A program made the position numbers and the translations under genes. The notes beneath the pieces were generated by a model. That model was given only the letters and a program-made list of their open reading frames with translations. It did no database searches and was not told the origin of the DNA. A stretch of 16,884 nt of DNA from an uncultured Collinsella sp. (GTDB taxonomy: Bacteria; Actinomycetota; Coriobacteriia; Coriobacteriales; Coriobacteriaceae), in assembly GCA_900539735.1 (NCBI GenBank), contig UQDE01000040.1:1-16884 (forward strand), given 5' to 3'. This document shows, piece after piece, positions 1 through 8,985 of the stretch. Each line of letters begins with the position of its first letter. Position 1 is the stretch's first letter.

Positions 1-74
1 GGAGGCGGCGAGTTAGCCGGCAGGTCGGCATGTCAATCCTGGTCTAACAGAGCCTATTTTAATCCCCGTCCCAG

Positions 75-113
75 AAAAATCATCCCGCGCGGGCACTTGG
101 CTCACGCGGGATG
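75..113 (-). terminator. Rho-independent terminator after the one-TM protein gene
   Basis: On the minus strand a 9-bp stem (81-89 paired with 105-113, CATCCCGCG/CGCGGGATG) with a 15-nt loop is followed by a run of five T (75-79). It starts 8 bp after the stop codon of the gene ending at 122. It therefore closes the transcription unit containing the ABC exporter gene. Positions 1-74 show no supportable gene. Confidence 0.8.
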
Positions 114-121
114 ACGGCGTC

Positions 122-1081
122 TTATTTATCCTGCTCCAGCAGATCGGACGGTGTGCGATCGGGCTTGCCACCGCGGAAGATCTCGCGACCGTGCAGGCGA
201 TGCTCCAGGTCACGTTCGGCCTTTTCCTCGTCAATCTTGGTCTGGCTCACCGACGGGTCCTCAATCAGCGACGACACCGAGTTCACCTGCTTTTGAATGC
301 GCTCGGAAATCGTGTCGTCCATACTCACGATATGCATCTTCCAGTCGATGTTCGTAGCGGTCGATGAGCTCTTGGTCCACACGAACGTCAGAATGGCGCT
401 CTGATGACCCCTCGCGGGGAACATGCCAAAGAAGGAATCATGCTGGATATTGCTGTCCTCATCGATATAGGCGTGCACGTTGTACACCACGCGGTCAATC
501 TTATCGTTGAGCAACGCGTTGGTCGCAAGTGCCGCAGCCTGAATCTGCCCGTTGGACAGCAGCTCGAGCTCGTTGGCAGACGATGTGTCCAACACCGTTA
601 CCTCGACCGTGCCTGTGCGCTCGTCCGCCTCGTCGACGCTAAAGTCGAGCGGGAACTGCGTAAAGCCGTTGCCCCACTCGAGTCCACCCTTGAGTGCTGT
701 AGAAACGGTATCGACCGAAACACTCTCGGACAGGTTGGCAGTGTTCAGGCGGCGCATCACGCCGTAGCCAATCTGCATGCCCACGATCAGTACAAGGATG
801 CCGATGACCACAGCCATAGCGGTCTTCGTAATGGTATGGCTCACCTGCGAGCCCGAAGGGTCGTCCTCGGACAGCGGGTCGATCTGTTTTGTCTGGCTTG
901 CGCGATCTTCGCTGCGAAGCTGCGCCAGCGCCGCCTTGTCGCCGCGCTTGGCCGCTGCCTCTTTTTCGCGCATGCGCTCGGTGCGCTTTTTGGCAAGCGT
1001 CGGATCCAAAACGCCGGATGCGTCGATCTCGGAGAATAACTCCGTCACTTCTTCCGGAGTCAAAGGGTTCTTCTCAGCCAT
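122..1081 (-). CDS. Single-TM protein of unknown function
   Basis: I do not recognise a family for this 319-residue protein. Residues 1-80 are polar and charged, with an Ala/Lys/Glu-rich helical stretch at about 25-62. One clear membrane segment lies at about 87-108. The remaining 210 residues are a mixed alpha/beta domain ending in a charged, Arg/Lys/Glu-rich tail (about 283-319). There is no signal peptide, so a cytoplasmic N-terminus with the large domain outside is the simplest topology; this is inference. The start has an AGGAAG Shine-Dalgarno 3 nt before ATG. The gene begins only 19 bp after the ABC exporter stop and is followed by a terminator, so the two are probably co-transcribed. 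It could be an exporter accessory protein or a lineage-specific envelope protein. The frame and TM call are firm; the function is unknown. Confidence 0.85.
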   Translation of the reverse strand: MAEKNPLTPEEVTELFSEIDASGVLDPTLAKKRTERMREKEAAAKRGDKAALAQLRSEDRASQTKQIDPLSEDDPSGSQVSHTITKTAMAVVIGILVLIVGMQIGYGVMRRLNTANLSESVSVDTVSTALKGGLEWGNGFTQFPLDFSVDEADERTGTVEVTVLDTSSANELELLSNGQIQAAALATNALLNDKIDRVVYNVHAYIDEDSNIQHDSFFGMFPARGHQSAILTFVWTKSSSTATNIDWKMHIVSMDDTISERIQKQVNSVSSLIEDPSVSQTKIDEEKAERDLEHRLHGREIFRGGKPDRTPSDLLEQDK

Positions 1082-1100
1082 ATACTTCCTGTCATATCAA

Positions 1101-2873
1101 TCAGTCGAGCTCGTGCGCACGCGCACCTTCGAACTGCATTCGATAGTAACGGGCATAGGTGCCGCCACGGGCGAGAAGCTGCTCGTGCGTGCCACGTTCC
1201 ACAACGCGACCATGCTCGACGGTCGCAATCTCGTCGGCATGCTTAATAGTCGAGAGACGGTGGGCGATGATGATCGTGGTGCGGCCGCGCGCCAGGCGCT
1301 CGAGCGACTCCTGCACCGCCTCCTCGCTCTCGTTATCCAAGGCGCTCGTCGCCTCGTCCAGGATCAGGATCTTGGGGTTCTTGAGAAACACGCGTGCAAT
1401 GGCTACGCGCTGCTTCTGACCGCCCGAAAGACGGCTGCCGCGCTCGCCCACGACCGTGTCGTAGCCCTGCGGTAGGGACTCAATGAAGGCATCGATATTG
1501 GCGCGGCGGGCGGCCTCGGCGACCTCTTCTGCCGTGGCGCCTGGCTTGCCGTAAGCGATGTTCTCGCCAATCGTACCGTCAAACAGATAGACATCCTGCT
1601 GCACCAGGCCAATGGCGCGGCGCAGACTCTGTTGCGTCACGTCGCGCACGTCTTGGCCATCGATGCTGACGGATCCAGCAGCCACGTCATAAAAGCGCGG
1701 CAGCAGCGAACACGTTGTGGACTTGCCACCGCCCGAGGGGCCAACCAGGGCAATGGTCTGTCCGGGCTTGATGGACAGATCCATATGATCGATAACAGGG
1801 CGTCCGTCGGCACTGCCCTCGCCCAACTCAACATCCTCGTAGCTAAAGCACACATCGCGATATTCAACCGCGCCAGCCGTCACCTGCAGGTCCGCGGCAT
1901 CCGGCTTGTCCTGGATATCCGGGGCGGTCGAAAGTACCTCGTCCATACGCTTAAAGCCGGCGATGGCTTTCTGATACGTCTCAGCCGAGTTCACAAGCGT
2001 CTCGAGCGGGGTGCAGAACAGCGAAATGTAGAGCGCAAAGGTCGCCATATCGACCGGCTGCAGTTGGCCTTGCGCCACCAGCCAACCACCCAGCAGCACC
2101 ACGATCACGTACAGCACACCCGAGAGCAGGCCATACGTCGCAGTGTAGACGCCCATGGCGTGATACATATTCTCCTTGGACGAAAGATAGCGGTCATTAG
2201 AGACGCGGAACTTGGAGCGCTCAGCTTCCTCGTTCGCAAAACTCTTGACCACGCGCATGCCGGCCAGCGAATCCTGCAGTTGAGCATTAATACCGCTGAT
2301 CTTTTTGCGATTGTCGCTGAAGACCTCGCGCATGCGCATGTTCTGCCAAAACATAATGACCGCAAACACCGCCGTCACCACGGCCATGGCAAGCGCCAGC
2401 ACCGGAGCGATGGTAAAGAGGATCACAAACGAGCCGACGATCTCGATACCGCAGATGATTATCCACTCGGGTACGTGATGCGCTGCCTCACAGATATCGA
2501 ACAGGTCGTTGACCACGCGGCTCATCATGTCACCCGAGCTGTTGCGATCGAAATACGCAAAGCTAAAGCGCTCGTACTGATCGAACAGATCCTCGCGCAT
2601 CTTGGACTCCATGCGCGCGCCCATCACGTGGCCCCAGTAACTCACAAAGTAGCGGCAGGCGCAACGGATGGCATACATCAGCACCAGGCCAACCGCGATC
2701 ATACCGAGCGCCTGCATAATAGCAGCCTGACCCTGGGTAAAGAGCCCGCCGGTCAGATTGCGCAGGATAATGGGAAACGCCAGGTCAATGGCGGCAAGCA
2801 CCAGGGCGCAAACAGTATCGGCAACAAAAAGCCCCATCTGGGGCTTGTAATACGAAAGAAACCTCTTCAGCAT
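1101..2873 (-). CDS. Half-size ABC exporter (fused TM and ATPase domains)
   Basis: This 590-residue protein has the exporter layout: a type IV transmembrane domain of about six helices (about 1-315), then a nucleotide-binding domain (about 335-580). ATPase motifs are intact: Walker A GPSGGGKST (378-386), Q-loop Q425/Q426, signature LSGGQ (482-486), Walker B with catalytic E507 (ILILDE), D-loop SALD (510-513) and H-loop H538. Such half-transporters act as homo- or heterodimers in the cytoplasmic membrane, exporting lipids, drugs or peptides. No second half-transporter lies beside it, so a homodimer is likely. There is no N-terminal peptidase domain, so a bacteriocin exporter is not suggested. 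The substrate cannot be read from sequence. The start has a GAGGA SD 5 nt upstream. The gene probably forms a unit with the one-TM gene 19 bp downstream. Confidence 0.95.
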   Translation of the reverse strand: MLKRFLSYYKPQMGLFVADTVCALVLAAIDLAFPIILRNLTGGLFTQGQAAIMQALGMIAVGLVLMYAIRCACRYFVSYWGHVMGARMESKMREDLFDQYERFSFAYFDRNSSGDMMSRVVNDLFDICEAAHHVPEWIIICGIEIVGSFVILFTIAPVLALAMAVVTAVFAVIMFWQNMRMREVFSDNRKKISGINAQLQDSLAGMRVVKSFANEEAERSKFRVSNDRYLSSKENMYHAMGVYTATYGLLSGVLYVIVVLLGGWLVAQGQLQPVDMATFALYISLFCTPLETLVNSAETYQKAIAGFKRMDEVLSTAPDIQDKPDAADLQVTAGAVEYRDVCFSYEDVELGEGSADGRPVIDHMDLSIKPGQTIALVGPSGGGKSTTCSLLPRFYDVAAGSVSIDGQDVRDVTQQSLRRAIGLVQQDVYLFDGTIGENIAYGKPGATAEEVAEAARRANIDAFIESLPQGYDTVVGERGSRLSGGQKQRVAIARVFLKNPKILILDEATSALDNESEEAVQESLERLARGRTTIIIAHRLSTIKHADEIATVEHGRVVERGTHEQLLARGGTYARYYRMQFEGARAHELD

Positions 2874-2904
2874 GTGATCCTCAAAGATATATCAGCAACG
2901 TAAG

Positions 2905-2943
2905 GCCCTGGGACAAAGCAATCAGCAGTACTTGCCCCAGGGC
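2905..2943 (-). terminator. Hairpin between NUDIX and ABC exporter genes, weak terminator candidate
   Basis: An 8-bp stem GCCCTGGG/CCCAGGGC (2905-2912 with 2936-2943) with a 23-nt loop lies in the 82-bp gap. On the minus strand it is followed by CTTACGTT, not a real T-run, so termination would be partial at best. It sits just after the NUDIX stop and about 30 bp before the exporter start, and could also be a leader structure. Confidence 0.35.
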
Positions 2944-2955
2944 TATCCCCACTCG

Positions 2956-3651
2956 TTAAAGCTCCGCGCCCCCAAGGCGATGCGCGATGCTATCGCAGGC
3001 CAAGGCGCCCACGACGGTCTTGGCATCTTCGATCTTGCCGTCGAGCACGGCGTCGATCAGCTCGTGCAGCGGCACCAGATCCACGTTGACAAACTCGTCA
3101 TCATCGGGGTTGGGTGCATCGAACTCGAGTTTGGTGGCCAGATAGATGTGAATGATCTCGTCACAGAAGCCGCAGGACGTGACAATCGACGTCAAAAAGC
3201 GAATGCGACCAGCCCTAAAGCCCGTCTCCTCATGCAGCTCGCGCTTGGCGCAATCGAGCGGGTCCTCGCCTGGGTCGAGCTTGCCGGCGGGAACCTCGAC
3301 CGTCACGCGGTCGATGGCGGTGCGGTACTGACGCACCAGTACGATCTTGCCGCTCTCGGTCAGTGCCACAACAGCCGCCGCACCCGGATGGCGAACGATA
3401 TCGCGGGCGCTACGGCGACCGTTGGGCAGTTCAACCTCAAGACGGTGGACGTCGAGGATCTTGCCCTTCCAGGCGCACTCCTCCGAAAGAATCTTCTCGT
3501 GCAGCTCGGCATCGTGCGGGTCGTCGTCGCCCAGCACCAGCGCCGGCTCGTCAGCGACCTCGCCACCAGGCTCGCCCTCGGCGTGCCCATACATGCGGCT
3601 GTCCTCTTCGACGATCTGCGCGTCCACGAGCTCTTCGTTCTTCTCGTCCAT
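2956..3651 (-). CDS. NUDIX hydrolase, ADP-ribose pyrophosphatase type
   Basis: A complete NUDIX box (GX5EX7REUXEEXGU) spans residues 123-145, with metal-binding REL-H-EE at 137-142. Flanking motifs (RHPGAAAVV, VLVRQYR, VEVPAGKLDPGE) are those of the ADP-ribose/nucleoside-diphosphate-sugar pyrophosphatase group, which hydrolyses ADP-ribose to AMP and ribose 5-phosphate. That is established for the family; the substrate here is inferred. I start at the second in-frame ATG. The AGAGGG SD (3661-3666) abuts the first ATG at 3660 with no spacer but lies 9 nt before this one. The protein is then 231 residues, longer than the usual roughly 180-210, because of a very acidic N-terminal extension (about residues 1-55). 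It follows purD by about 20 bp, consistent with one purine/nucleotide operon. Confidence 0.93.
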   Translation of the reverse strand: MDEKNEELVDAQIVEEDSRMYGHAEGEPGGEVADEPALVLGDDDPHDAELHEKILSEECAWKGKILDVHRLEVELPNGRRSARDIVRHPGAAAVVALTESGKIVLVRQYRTAIDRVTVEVPAGKLDPGEDPLDCAKRELHEETGFRAGRIRFLTSIVTSCGFCDEIIHIYLATKLEFDAPNPDDDEFVNVDLVPLHELIDAVLDGKIEDAKTVVGALACDSIAHRLGGAEL

Positions 3652-3672
3652 CCGTCTCATCCCTCTCGGACT

Positions 3673-4977
3673 TTAGGCATCCCAGGCGTCGCGGCCACGC
3701 AGCGCGCGCAGGCCGATGTCATGACGCAGGGTCTTGCCCTCAAAATCAATCTTCTCGCAGGCCTCGTAGGCAAGGTTGCGAGCGTTCTCGAACGTGTCGC
3801 CCAGCGCGGTCACGGCAAGCACTCGGCCGCCGTTGGTCACGAGTTGACCGTCCACCACGGCGGTGCCGGCATGGTACACGGTCACGTTCTCCATGGACTC
3901 GGCGTCGGCGATGCCGGTGATGACTTTGCCCTTCTCGTAGCTGCCGGGGTAGCCCGCGCTCGTCAGGACAACAGCCACAGCCCACTCGTCACGCCAATCG
4001 AGCTCAATCTGATCAAGCTCGCAGTTGGCGCAGGCGAGCATAACCTCGACCAGGTCGTTCTTGAGGCGCGGGAGCACGACCTGCGTCTCGGGGTCGCCAA
4101 AGCGGGCGTTGAACTCCAGCACCTTGGGGCCGGCGGGGGTGAGCATAAAGCCGCCGTACAGGCAGCCGCGGTAGTCGATGCCCTCGGCAGCAAGCTCGGC
4201 CACGGTCTGCTCCATGACCGCCACCATCGTGGCGTGCTCCTCGTCGGTCACGATGGGCACCGGGCTGTAGACGCCCATGCCGCCGGTGTTGGGACCCTTG
4301 TCGCCCTCGAGCGCGCGCTTGTGGTCCTGCGAAGTGGCCATGGGGCGCACGGTCTTGCCGTCGGTGAAGGCCAGCAGCGAGCACTCGGGGCCAACGAGCA
4401 TCTCCTCGATGACCACGGTGTTGCCGGCGTCACCAAAGACGCCACCAAAGCACTCGCGCACGGCCTCCTCGGCCTGCGCAAGCTCGGTCGCCACGATAAC
4501 GCCCTTACCCGCGGCCAGGCCATCGGCCTTCACGACCAGCGGAGCACCCTGCTCGCGCACATAGGCAAGAGCAGAAGCCTCATCGGTAAACGAGCCATAG
4601 GCAGCCGTCGGAATGCCCGCGCGCTCCATGAGCTGCTTGGAGAACAGCTTGGAGCCCTCCATCTGGGCGCCCTCGGCACCCGGGCCAAAGCACGGGATAC
4701 CTGCCGCGCGCACGGCGTCGGCCACACCCGCCACGAGCGGGGCCTCGGGGCCAATCACCACGAGTCCGCATCCGTGGCTCTGCGCAAACGCCGCCACGGC
4801 CGCAGGATCGCAATCGTCGAGAACAACGTTCTCGCCACAGCTCGCGGTGCCGCCGTTACCCGGCGCGATGTAGAGCTTGCCGGCGCGCGGTGATGCTGCG
4901 AGCTTCGCTGCCAAAGCGTGCTCACGGCCGCCGCTGCCCAACAACAGGATGTCGATGGTTTGAGTGTCCGCCTTCAA
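3673..4977 (-). CDS. purD: Phosphoribosylamine-glycine ligase (GAR synthetase)
   Basis: PurD catalyses the second step of de novo purine synthesis: 5-phosphoribosylamine + glycine + ATP to glycinamide ribonucleotide, in the cytoplasm. The 434-residue product matches the family length. The N-terminal GSGGREHA loop is at 14-21, the ATP-grasp element VVKADGLAAGKGV at 148-160, GPNTGGMG at 228-235 and the metal-binding EFNARFGDPETQ at about 290-301. The start is the TTG at 4977. It has a perfect AGGAGG SD (4983-4988) 5 nt upstream and gives the expected N-terminus, M-K-A-D then the first beta strand. A frame open further, to an ATG at 5145, would add 56 residues not typical of PurD and overlap the end of purA. 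It lies 118 bp after purA, across a leader with alternative hairpins. Confidence 0.97.
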   Translation of the reverse strand: MKADTQTIDILLLGSGGREHALAAKLAASPRAGKLYIAPGNGGTASCGENVVLDDCDPAAVAAFAQSHGCGLVVIGPEAPLVAGVADAVRAAGIPCFGPGAEGAQMEGSKLFSKQLMERAGIPTAAYGSFTDEASALAYVREQGAPLVVKADGLAAGKGVIVATELAQAEEAVRECFGGVFGDAGNTVVIEEMLVGPECSLLAFTDGKTVRPMATSQDHKRALEGDKGPNTGGMGVYSPVPIVTDEEHATMVAVMEQTVAELAAEGIDYRGCLYGGFMLTPAGPKVLEFNARFGDPETQVVLPRLKNDLVEVMLACANCELDQIELDWRDEWAVAVVLTSAGYPGSYEKGKVITGIADAESMENVTVYHAGTAVVDGQLVTNGGRVLAVTALGDTFENARNLAYEACEKIDFEGKTLRHDIGLRALRGRDAWDA

Positions 4978-5017
4978 GGGTGCCTCCTCTATGGATGAAC
5001 GGCCCGCTCCGCGCGAG

Positions 5018-5073
5018 CCCTTTGCAAGCAAATATACCCCTCGGCCGCCCGCTTGGGCTGCAAAGGGGTATAT
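5018..5073 (-). promoter_or_regulatory. purA-purD intergenic leader with two mutually exclusive hairpins
   Basis: Stem 1 pairs ATATACCCCT (5032-5041) with AGGGGTATAT (5064-5073), 10 bp perfect. Stem 2 pairs CCCTTTGCA (5018-5026) with TGCAAAGGG (5059-5067), 9 bp perfect. They share 5064-5067, so only one can form fully at a time. On the minus-strand RNA stem 1 is completed first and is followed by UUUGCUUG, a poor U-run. This resembles an attenuator or stability switch ahead of purD; regulation is inference. No known riboswitch consensus is recognisable. Confidence 0.45.
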
Positions 5074-5095
5074 CGCAATAACCGAATAGTCCCGA

Positions 5096-6382
<1,287 letters not shown>

Positions 6383-6448
6383 GTTTACTCCTTACATTCA
6401 TGGACTGTCTACGCGCCACGCCGGCACGCAGAAGCACAAAACATTCCC

Positions 6449-6477
6449 AGTATACCCGTGCAACGGGCGCCTGTCCT
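6449..6477 (-). promoter_or_regulatory. Candidate promoter for purA
   Basis: On the minus strand AGGACA (6472-6477) is followed after exactly 17 nt by TATACT (6449-6454). The -10 is good; the -35 matches TTGACA only in its last four bases. It overlaps the dnaB stop codon and would give a leader of about 60 nt. No strong terminator separates dnaB from purA; there is only a 5-bp CCCGT/ACGGG hairpin within the spacer. Confidence 0.5.
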
Positions 6478-7867
6478 ACTCCTCGGCATGTGCCCCATCA
6501 AGCTCATAGAACTTGGTGGATGCCGGCAGGAACATCAGGTCGACGTCGCCGATCGGGCCCGAACGGTTCTTGGCCACGACGATACGCGTGACGCCCTCGT
6601 CGGGTCGATCGTCGCGCGAGGCCTCGGCCTCGTCAGCGGAGCGGTCCAGGAACATAACGATGTCGGCGTCCTGCTCGATGGAGCCCGATTCACGCAGGTC
6701 GGACAGCTGCGGGCGCTTGCCGGTACGAGACTCGACCTGACGTGACAGCTGGGACAGCGCGATCAGCGGGATCTTGAGCTCCTTGGCCATGATCTTCATG
6801 CCACGCGACATCTCCGAAACCTCGACGGTACGACTCTCGGAGCGACGCCCCGGCGGAGGGCTCACCAGCTGCAGGTAGTCCAGGATGATGATGGCCTTCT
6901 CCTTGTTATGGAGCATGCGGCGGCTCTTGGCGCGAATCTCGGTCACCGTGGTGCCAGGCGTATCGTCAATCAAAATATCGAGCTTAGACAAGGTCTGCGT
7001 GGCCTCGTTGATGTTGGCCCACTGCTCGGGGCTAATTCGACCCATGCGGAAGTCACTGATCGAGATCATGGCGTAGGCGCAAATCAGACGCTGGGCAATT
7101 TCCTTGCCCGACATCTCCAGCGAGAAGAAGCCGACGGTATAGCCCGCAGCGGCGGCGTTGAGCGCCAAATTCAGGGCGAACGACGTCTTACCCACGGCAG
7201 GACGGGCGCCGATGATGATGAGCTGGCCCTCGCGGAAGCCCATGAGCATGCGGTCGAGCGACGGGAAGCCCGTGGGAACGCCGGCGGCCTGACCGCCGGC
7301 CTGGCACACTTCCTCGGCCTCGTTATAGGCCTCGACCATAAACTCGGTCAGCGTCTTGTAGCTCGACTTGACCTCGCGCGCCGTGACCTTGAGCAGCTTG
7401 CTCTCGGCCAGCTCCACGACCTCTTTGGTGTCGGTAGGGGCGTTATAGGCCAGCGCGTTGATCTCGTTGGTGGCGCCGATCAGCTCGCGCAGCATCGAGT
7501 CGCGGCGAACGATGGCAGCATGGTGCTGCCAGTTCACGAGCGACAGGGTCTGGCCCATCAGCTCCAAAATGTACGCCTCGCCGCCCACGGCATCGAGCTT
7601 GTTGATGCTGCGCAGGTAGTCGATCAGCGAGATGGAGTCGATGGGAATGCGGCTGTTGTACATATCGACCATCGCGGTGTAGATGGTCTTATGAATGGGC
7701 CGGTAGAAGTCATCGGGCTGCAGCTCGACCTGGGCCTCTTCGACCACCTCGGGCGATAGCAGCATAGCGGCCAGAACATTGGCCTCTGCATCTTGGTTTT
7801 GAGGAAGACCCAATTTGGAGCCACGGTCCTCGACCGTCAGCCCCGTCTCCCTATCGTCATATGCCAT
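6476..7867 (-). CDS. dnaB: Replicative DNA helicase DnaB
   Basis: DnaB is the hexameric 5'-3' helicase that unwinds the replication fork and binds DnaG primase. The 463-residue protein has the N-terminal all-helical domain (about 22-165, starting at LPQNQDAEANVLAAML), a linker, and a RecA-like motor. Walker A GARPAVGKT is at 220-228, the SLEM motif with E251 follows, Walker B with D330 is in IIILDYLQL, and the DnaB-typical SDLRESGSIEQDAD is at 389-402. I chose the third of three close in-frame ATGs (7879, 7873, 7867), because a GAGG SD lies 6 nt before it while the first ATG has none. There is no sign of an intein, which this gene sometimes carries. It lies 224 bp downstream of rplI and behind a strong terminator, so it needs its own promoter. 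Confidence 0.98.
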   Translation of the reverse strand: MAYDDRETGLTVEDRGSKLGLPQNQDAEANVLAAMLLSPEVVEEAQVELQPDDFYRPIHKTIYTAMVDMYNSRIPIDSISLIDYLRSINKLDAVGGEAYILELMGQTLSLVNWQHHAAIVRRDSMLRELIGATNEINALAYNAPTDTKEVVELAESKLLKVTAREVKSSYKTLTEFMVEAYNEAEEVCQAGGQAAGVPTGFPSLDRMLMGFREGQLIIIGARPAVGKTSFALNLALNAAAAGYTVGFFSLEMSGKEIAQRLICAYAMISISDFRMGRISPEQWANINEATQTLSKLDILIDDTPGTTVTEIRAKSRRMLHNKEKAIIILDYLQLVSPPPGRRSESRTVEVSEMSRGMKIMAKELKIPLIALSQLSRQVESRTGKRPQLSDLRESGSIEQDADIVMFLDRSADEAEASRDDRPDEGVTRIVVAKNRSGPIGDVDLMFLPASTKFYELDGAHAEE

Positions 7868-8019
7868 GAGCATCCTCATTCATATCGCTTGCGAGCATCC
7901 ATAGTATCAGCCGCGGCTTTAAAACAGACCGCATGCCGACAATCATCACCGAACGAAACGGATGAACGGTCCCACAAATAGACCTCACCGCGACGTCGTC
8001 TATGGCACTCACAAAGCGC

Positions 8020-8059
8020 AAAAAAGCAAAAGGGCGCCCTGGTCTCCCAGAGCGCCCTT
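8020..8059 (-). terminator. Rho-independent terminator of the rpsF-ssb-rpsR-rplI operon
   Basis: AAGGGCGC/GCGCCCTT (8030-8037 with 8052-8059) is extended inside by CTGG/CCAG (8039-8042 with 8047-8050) around a TCTC loop. On the minus strand it is followed by TTTTGCTTTTTT. It lies about 32 bp after the rplI stop. Confidence 0.9.
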
Positions 8060-8091
8060 CTTAGAACAAGATTGTTGCGTTGCAGCAAATG

Positions 8092-8631
8092 CTACTCGGC
8101 AGCAGCCTCAGTCTCGACCTCGGCGGTCTCGGCCTCGGCGGCCTCAGCGGCCTCCTCGACCTCAGTCTCGGCAGCGAGCTCCTCGGCGGTAACGCCGACG
8201 AGAACGACAACCTCGGCCTTGATCTCGCGGTACAGCGAGACGGCAACGGTGTGGGCACCGGCAACCTTGATGGGCTTACCGAGCTCGACGCGCTTGCGGT
8301 CGATGTCCATACCGAGCTGAGCCTTGATGGCGTCAGCGATCATAGCGGCGGTAACGGAGCCAAAGAGGATGCCCTCGTCGCCGACCTTGACGTCAACGGT
8401 GACCTGCTTGCCCTCGAGGGCAGCCTTGGTCTCGTTGGCGGTAGCCAGACGGACGGCCTCGCGCTTGGCGATGTTGTTGCGACGCTCGTCAAGCTGCTTG
8501 AGGTTGCCCTTGGTGGCGGCAACAGCGAGCTTCTTGGGGAACAGGAAGTTCTCAGCGTAACCCTGAGCGACCTCTACGACGTCACCCTCGCCGCCCTTGC
8601 CCTTGATCTCATCGAGAAGAATAACCTTCAT
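8092..8631 (-). CDS. rplI: 50S ribosomal protein L9 with acidic C-terminal tail
   Basis: L9 binds 23S rRNA near the L1 stalk base and projects from the large subunit, helping frame maintenance. The N-terminal domain is canonical (MKVILLDEIKGKGGEGDVV, then GYAENFLFPKKLA at 24-36). The long connecting helix spans about 42-74 and the C-terminal domain about 78-148. The family is usually near 150 residues; this one is 179. Residues 150-179 form a low-complexity tail of only Glu, Ala, Val and Thr. A GGGAG SD is 7 nt before ATG, and the gene follows rpsR by 15 bp. The tail probably dangles from the exposed C-terminal domain; its role is unknown. Confidence 0.98.
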   Translation of the reverse strand: MKVILLDEIKGKGGEGDVVEVAQGYAENFLFPKKLAVAATKGNLKQLDERRNNIAKREAVRLATANETKAALEGKQVTVDVKVGDEGILFGSVTAAMIADAIKAQLGMDIDRKRVELGKPIKVAGAHTVAVSLYREIKAEVVVLVGVTAEELAAETEVEEAAEAAEAETAEVETEAAAE

Positions 8632-8646
8632 GATGCGTCTCCCTTC

Positions 8647-8913
8647 TTAGCCGCGGTCGCGGTTGCCACGAGAGGAAACCACGGGGACGGTGTACGGCAG
8701 GAGAGCCATCTCGCGGGCGCGCTTGATGGCGTTGGCGATGTCATGCTGATGCTGCGTGCAAGCGCCAGTGACGCGACGGGGCTTGATCTTGCCACGGTCG
8801 GTCATGTACTTACGGAGAAGCTGAGTGTCCTTATAGTCGATGAACTCAGTGTTCTCCTTGCAGAACTGGCAGTACTTACGACGCGGCTGACGTGCAGAAT
8901 AATCATTAGCCAT
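8647..8913 (-). CDS. rpsR: 30S ribosomal protein S18, zinc-binding form
   Basis: S18 pairs with S6 on the platform of the 30S subunit. The 88-residue product carries RRKYCQFC (11-18) and TGACTQHQHDIANAIKRAREMALLPY (from about 49), the conserved S18 core. C15, C18, C52 and H55 fit the zinc-ribbon form of S18 rather than the Cys-free form. The frame is open 51 nt further, but the ATG at 8913 has an AAGG site 9 nt upstream and yields the normal S18 N-terminus. It sits between ssb (72 bp upstream) and rplI (15 bp downstream), the usual order. Confidence 0.98.
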   Translation of the reverse strand: MANDYSARQPRRKYCQFCKENTEFIDYKDTQLLRKYMTDRGKIKPRRVTGACTQHQHDIANAIKRAREMALLPYTVPVVSSRGNRDRG

Positions 8914-8985
8914 GTCAAAATACCTTTCATTTGGCAACTTCGGCGAACCAAAATCGCCTCTCACTCAAAAATAGGTGAACAACCC

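Noticed and set aside
10..36. TTGACA at 31-36 (minus strand) as a promoter reading out of the window
   Set aside because: The only -10 candidate (TAACTC) is 15 nt away and poor; no downstream gene is visible.
2932..4893. Plus-strand 653-codon open frame opposite NUDIX and purD
   Set aside because: It is antisense to two clear enzymes and shows low-complexity Leu/Val/Gly/His/Ala composition typical of a GC-rich complementary frame.
7901..7906. TACTAT as the -10 of a dnaB promoter
   Set aside because: No acceptable -35 lies 16-18 nt upstream; dnaB needs a promoter in 7868-8019 but I cannot place it.
8100..8185. Tandem repeat in the DNA of the L9 tail read as a possible CRISPR or satellite
   Set aside because: It is in frame within rplI and explained by Ala/Glu codons; there are no spacers.
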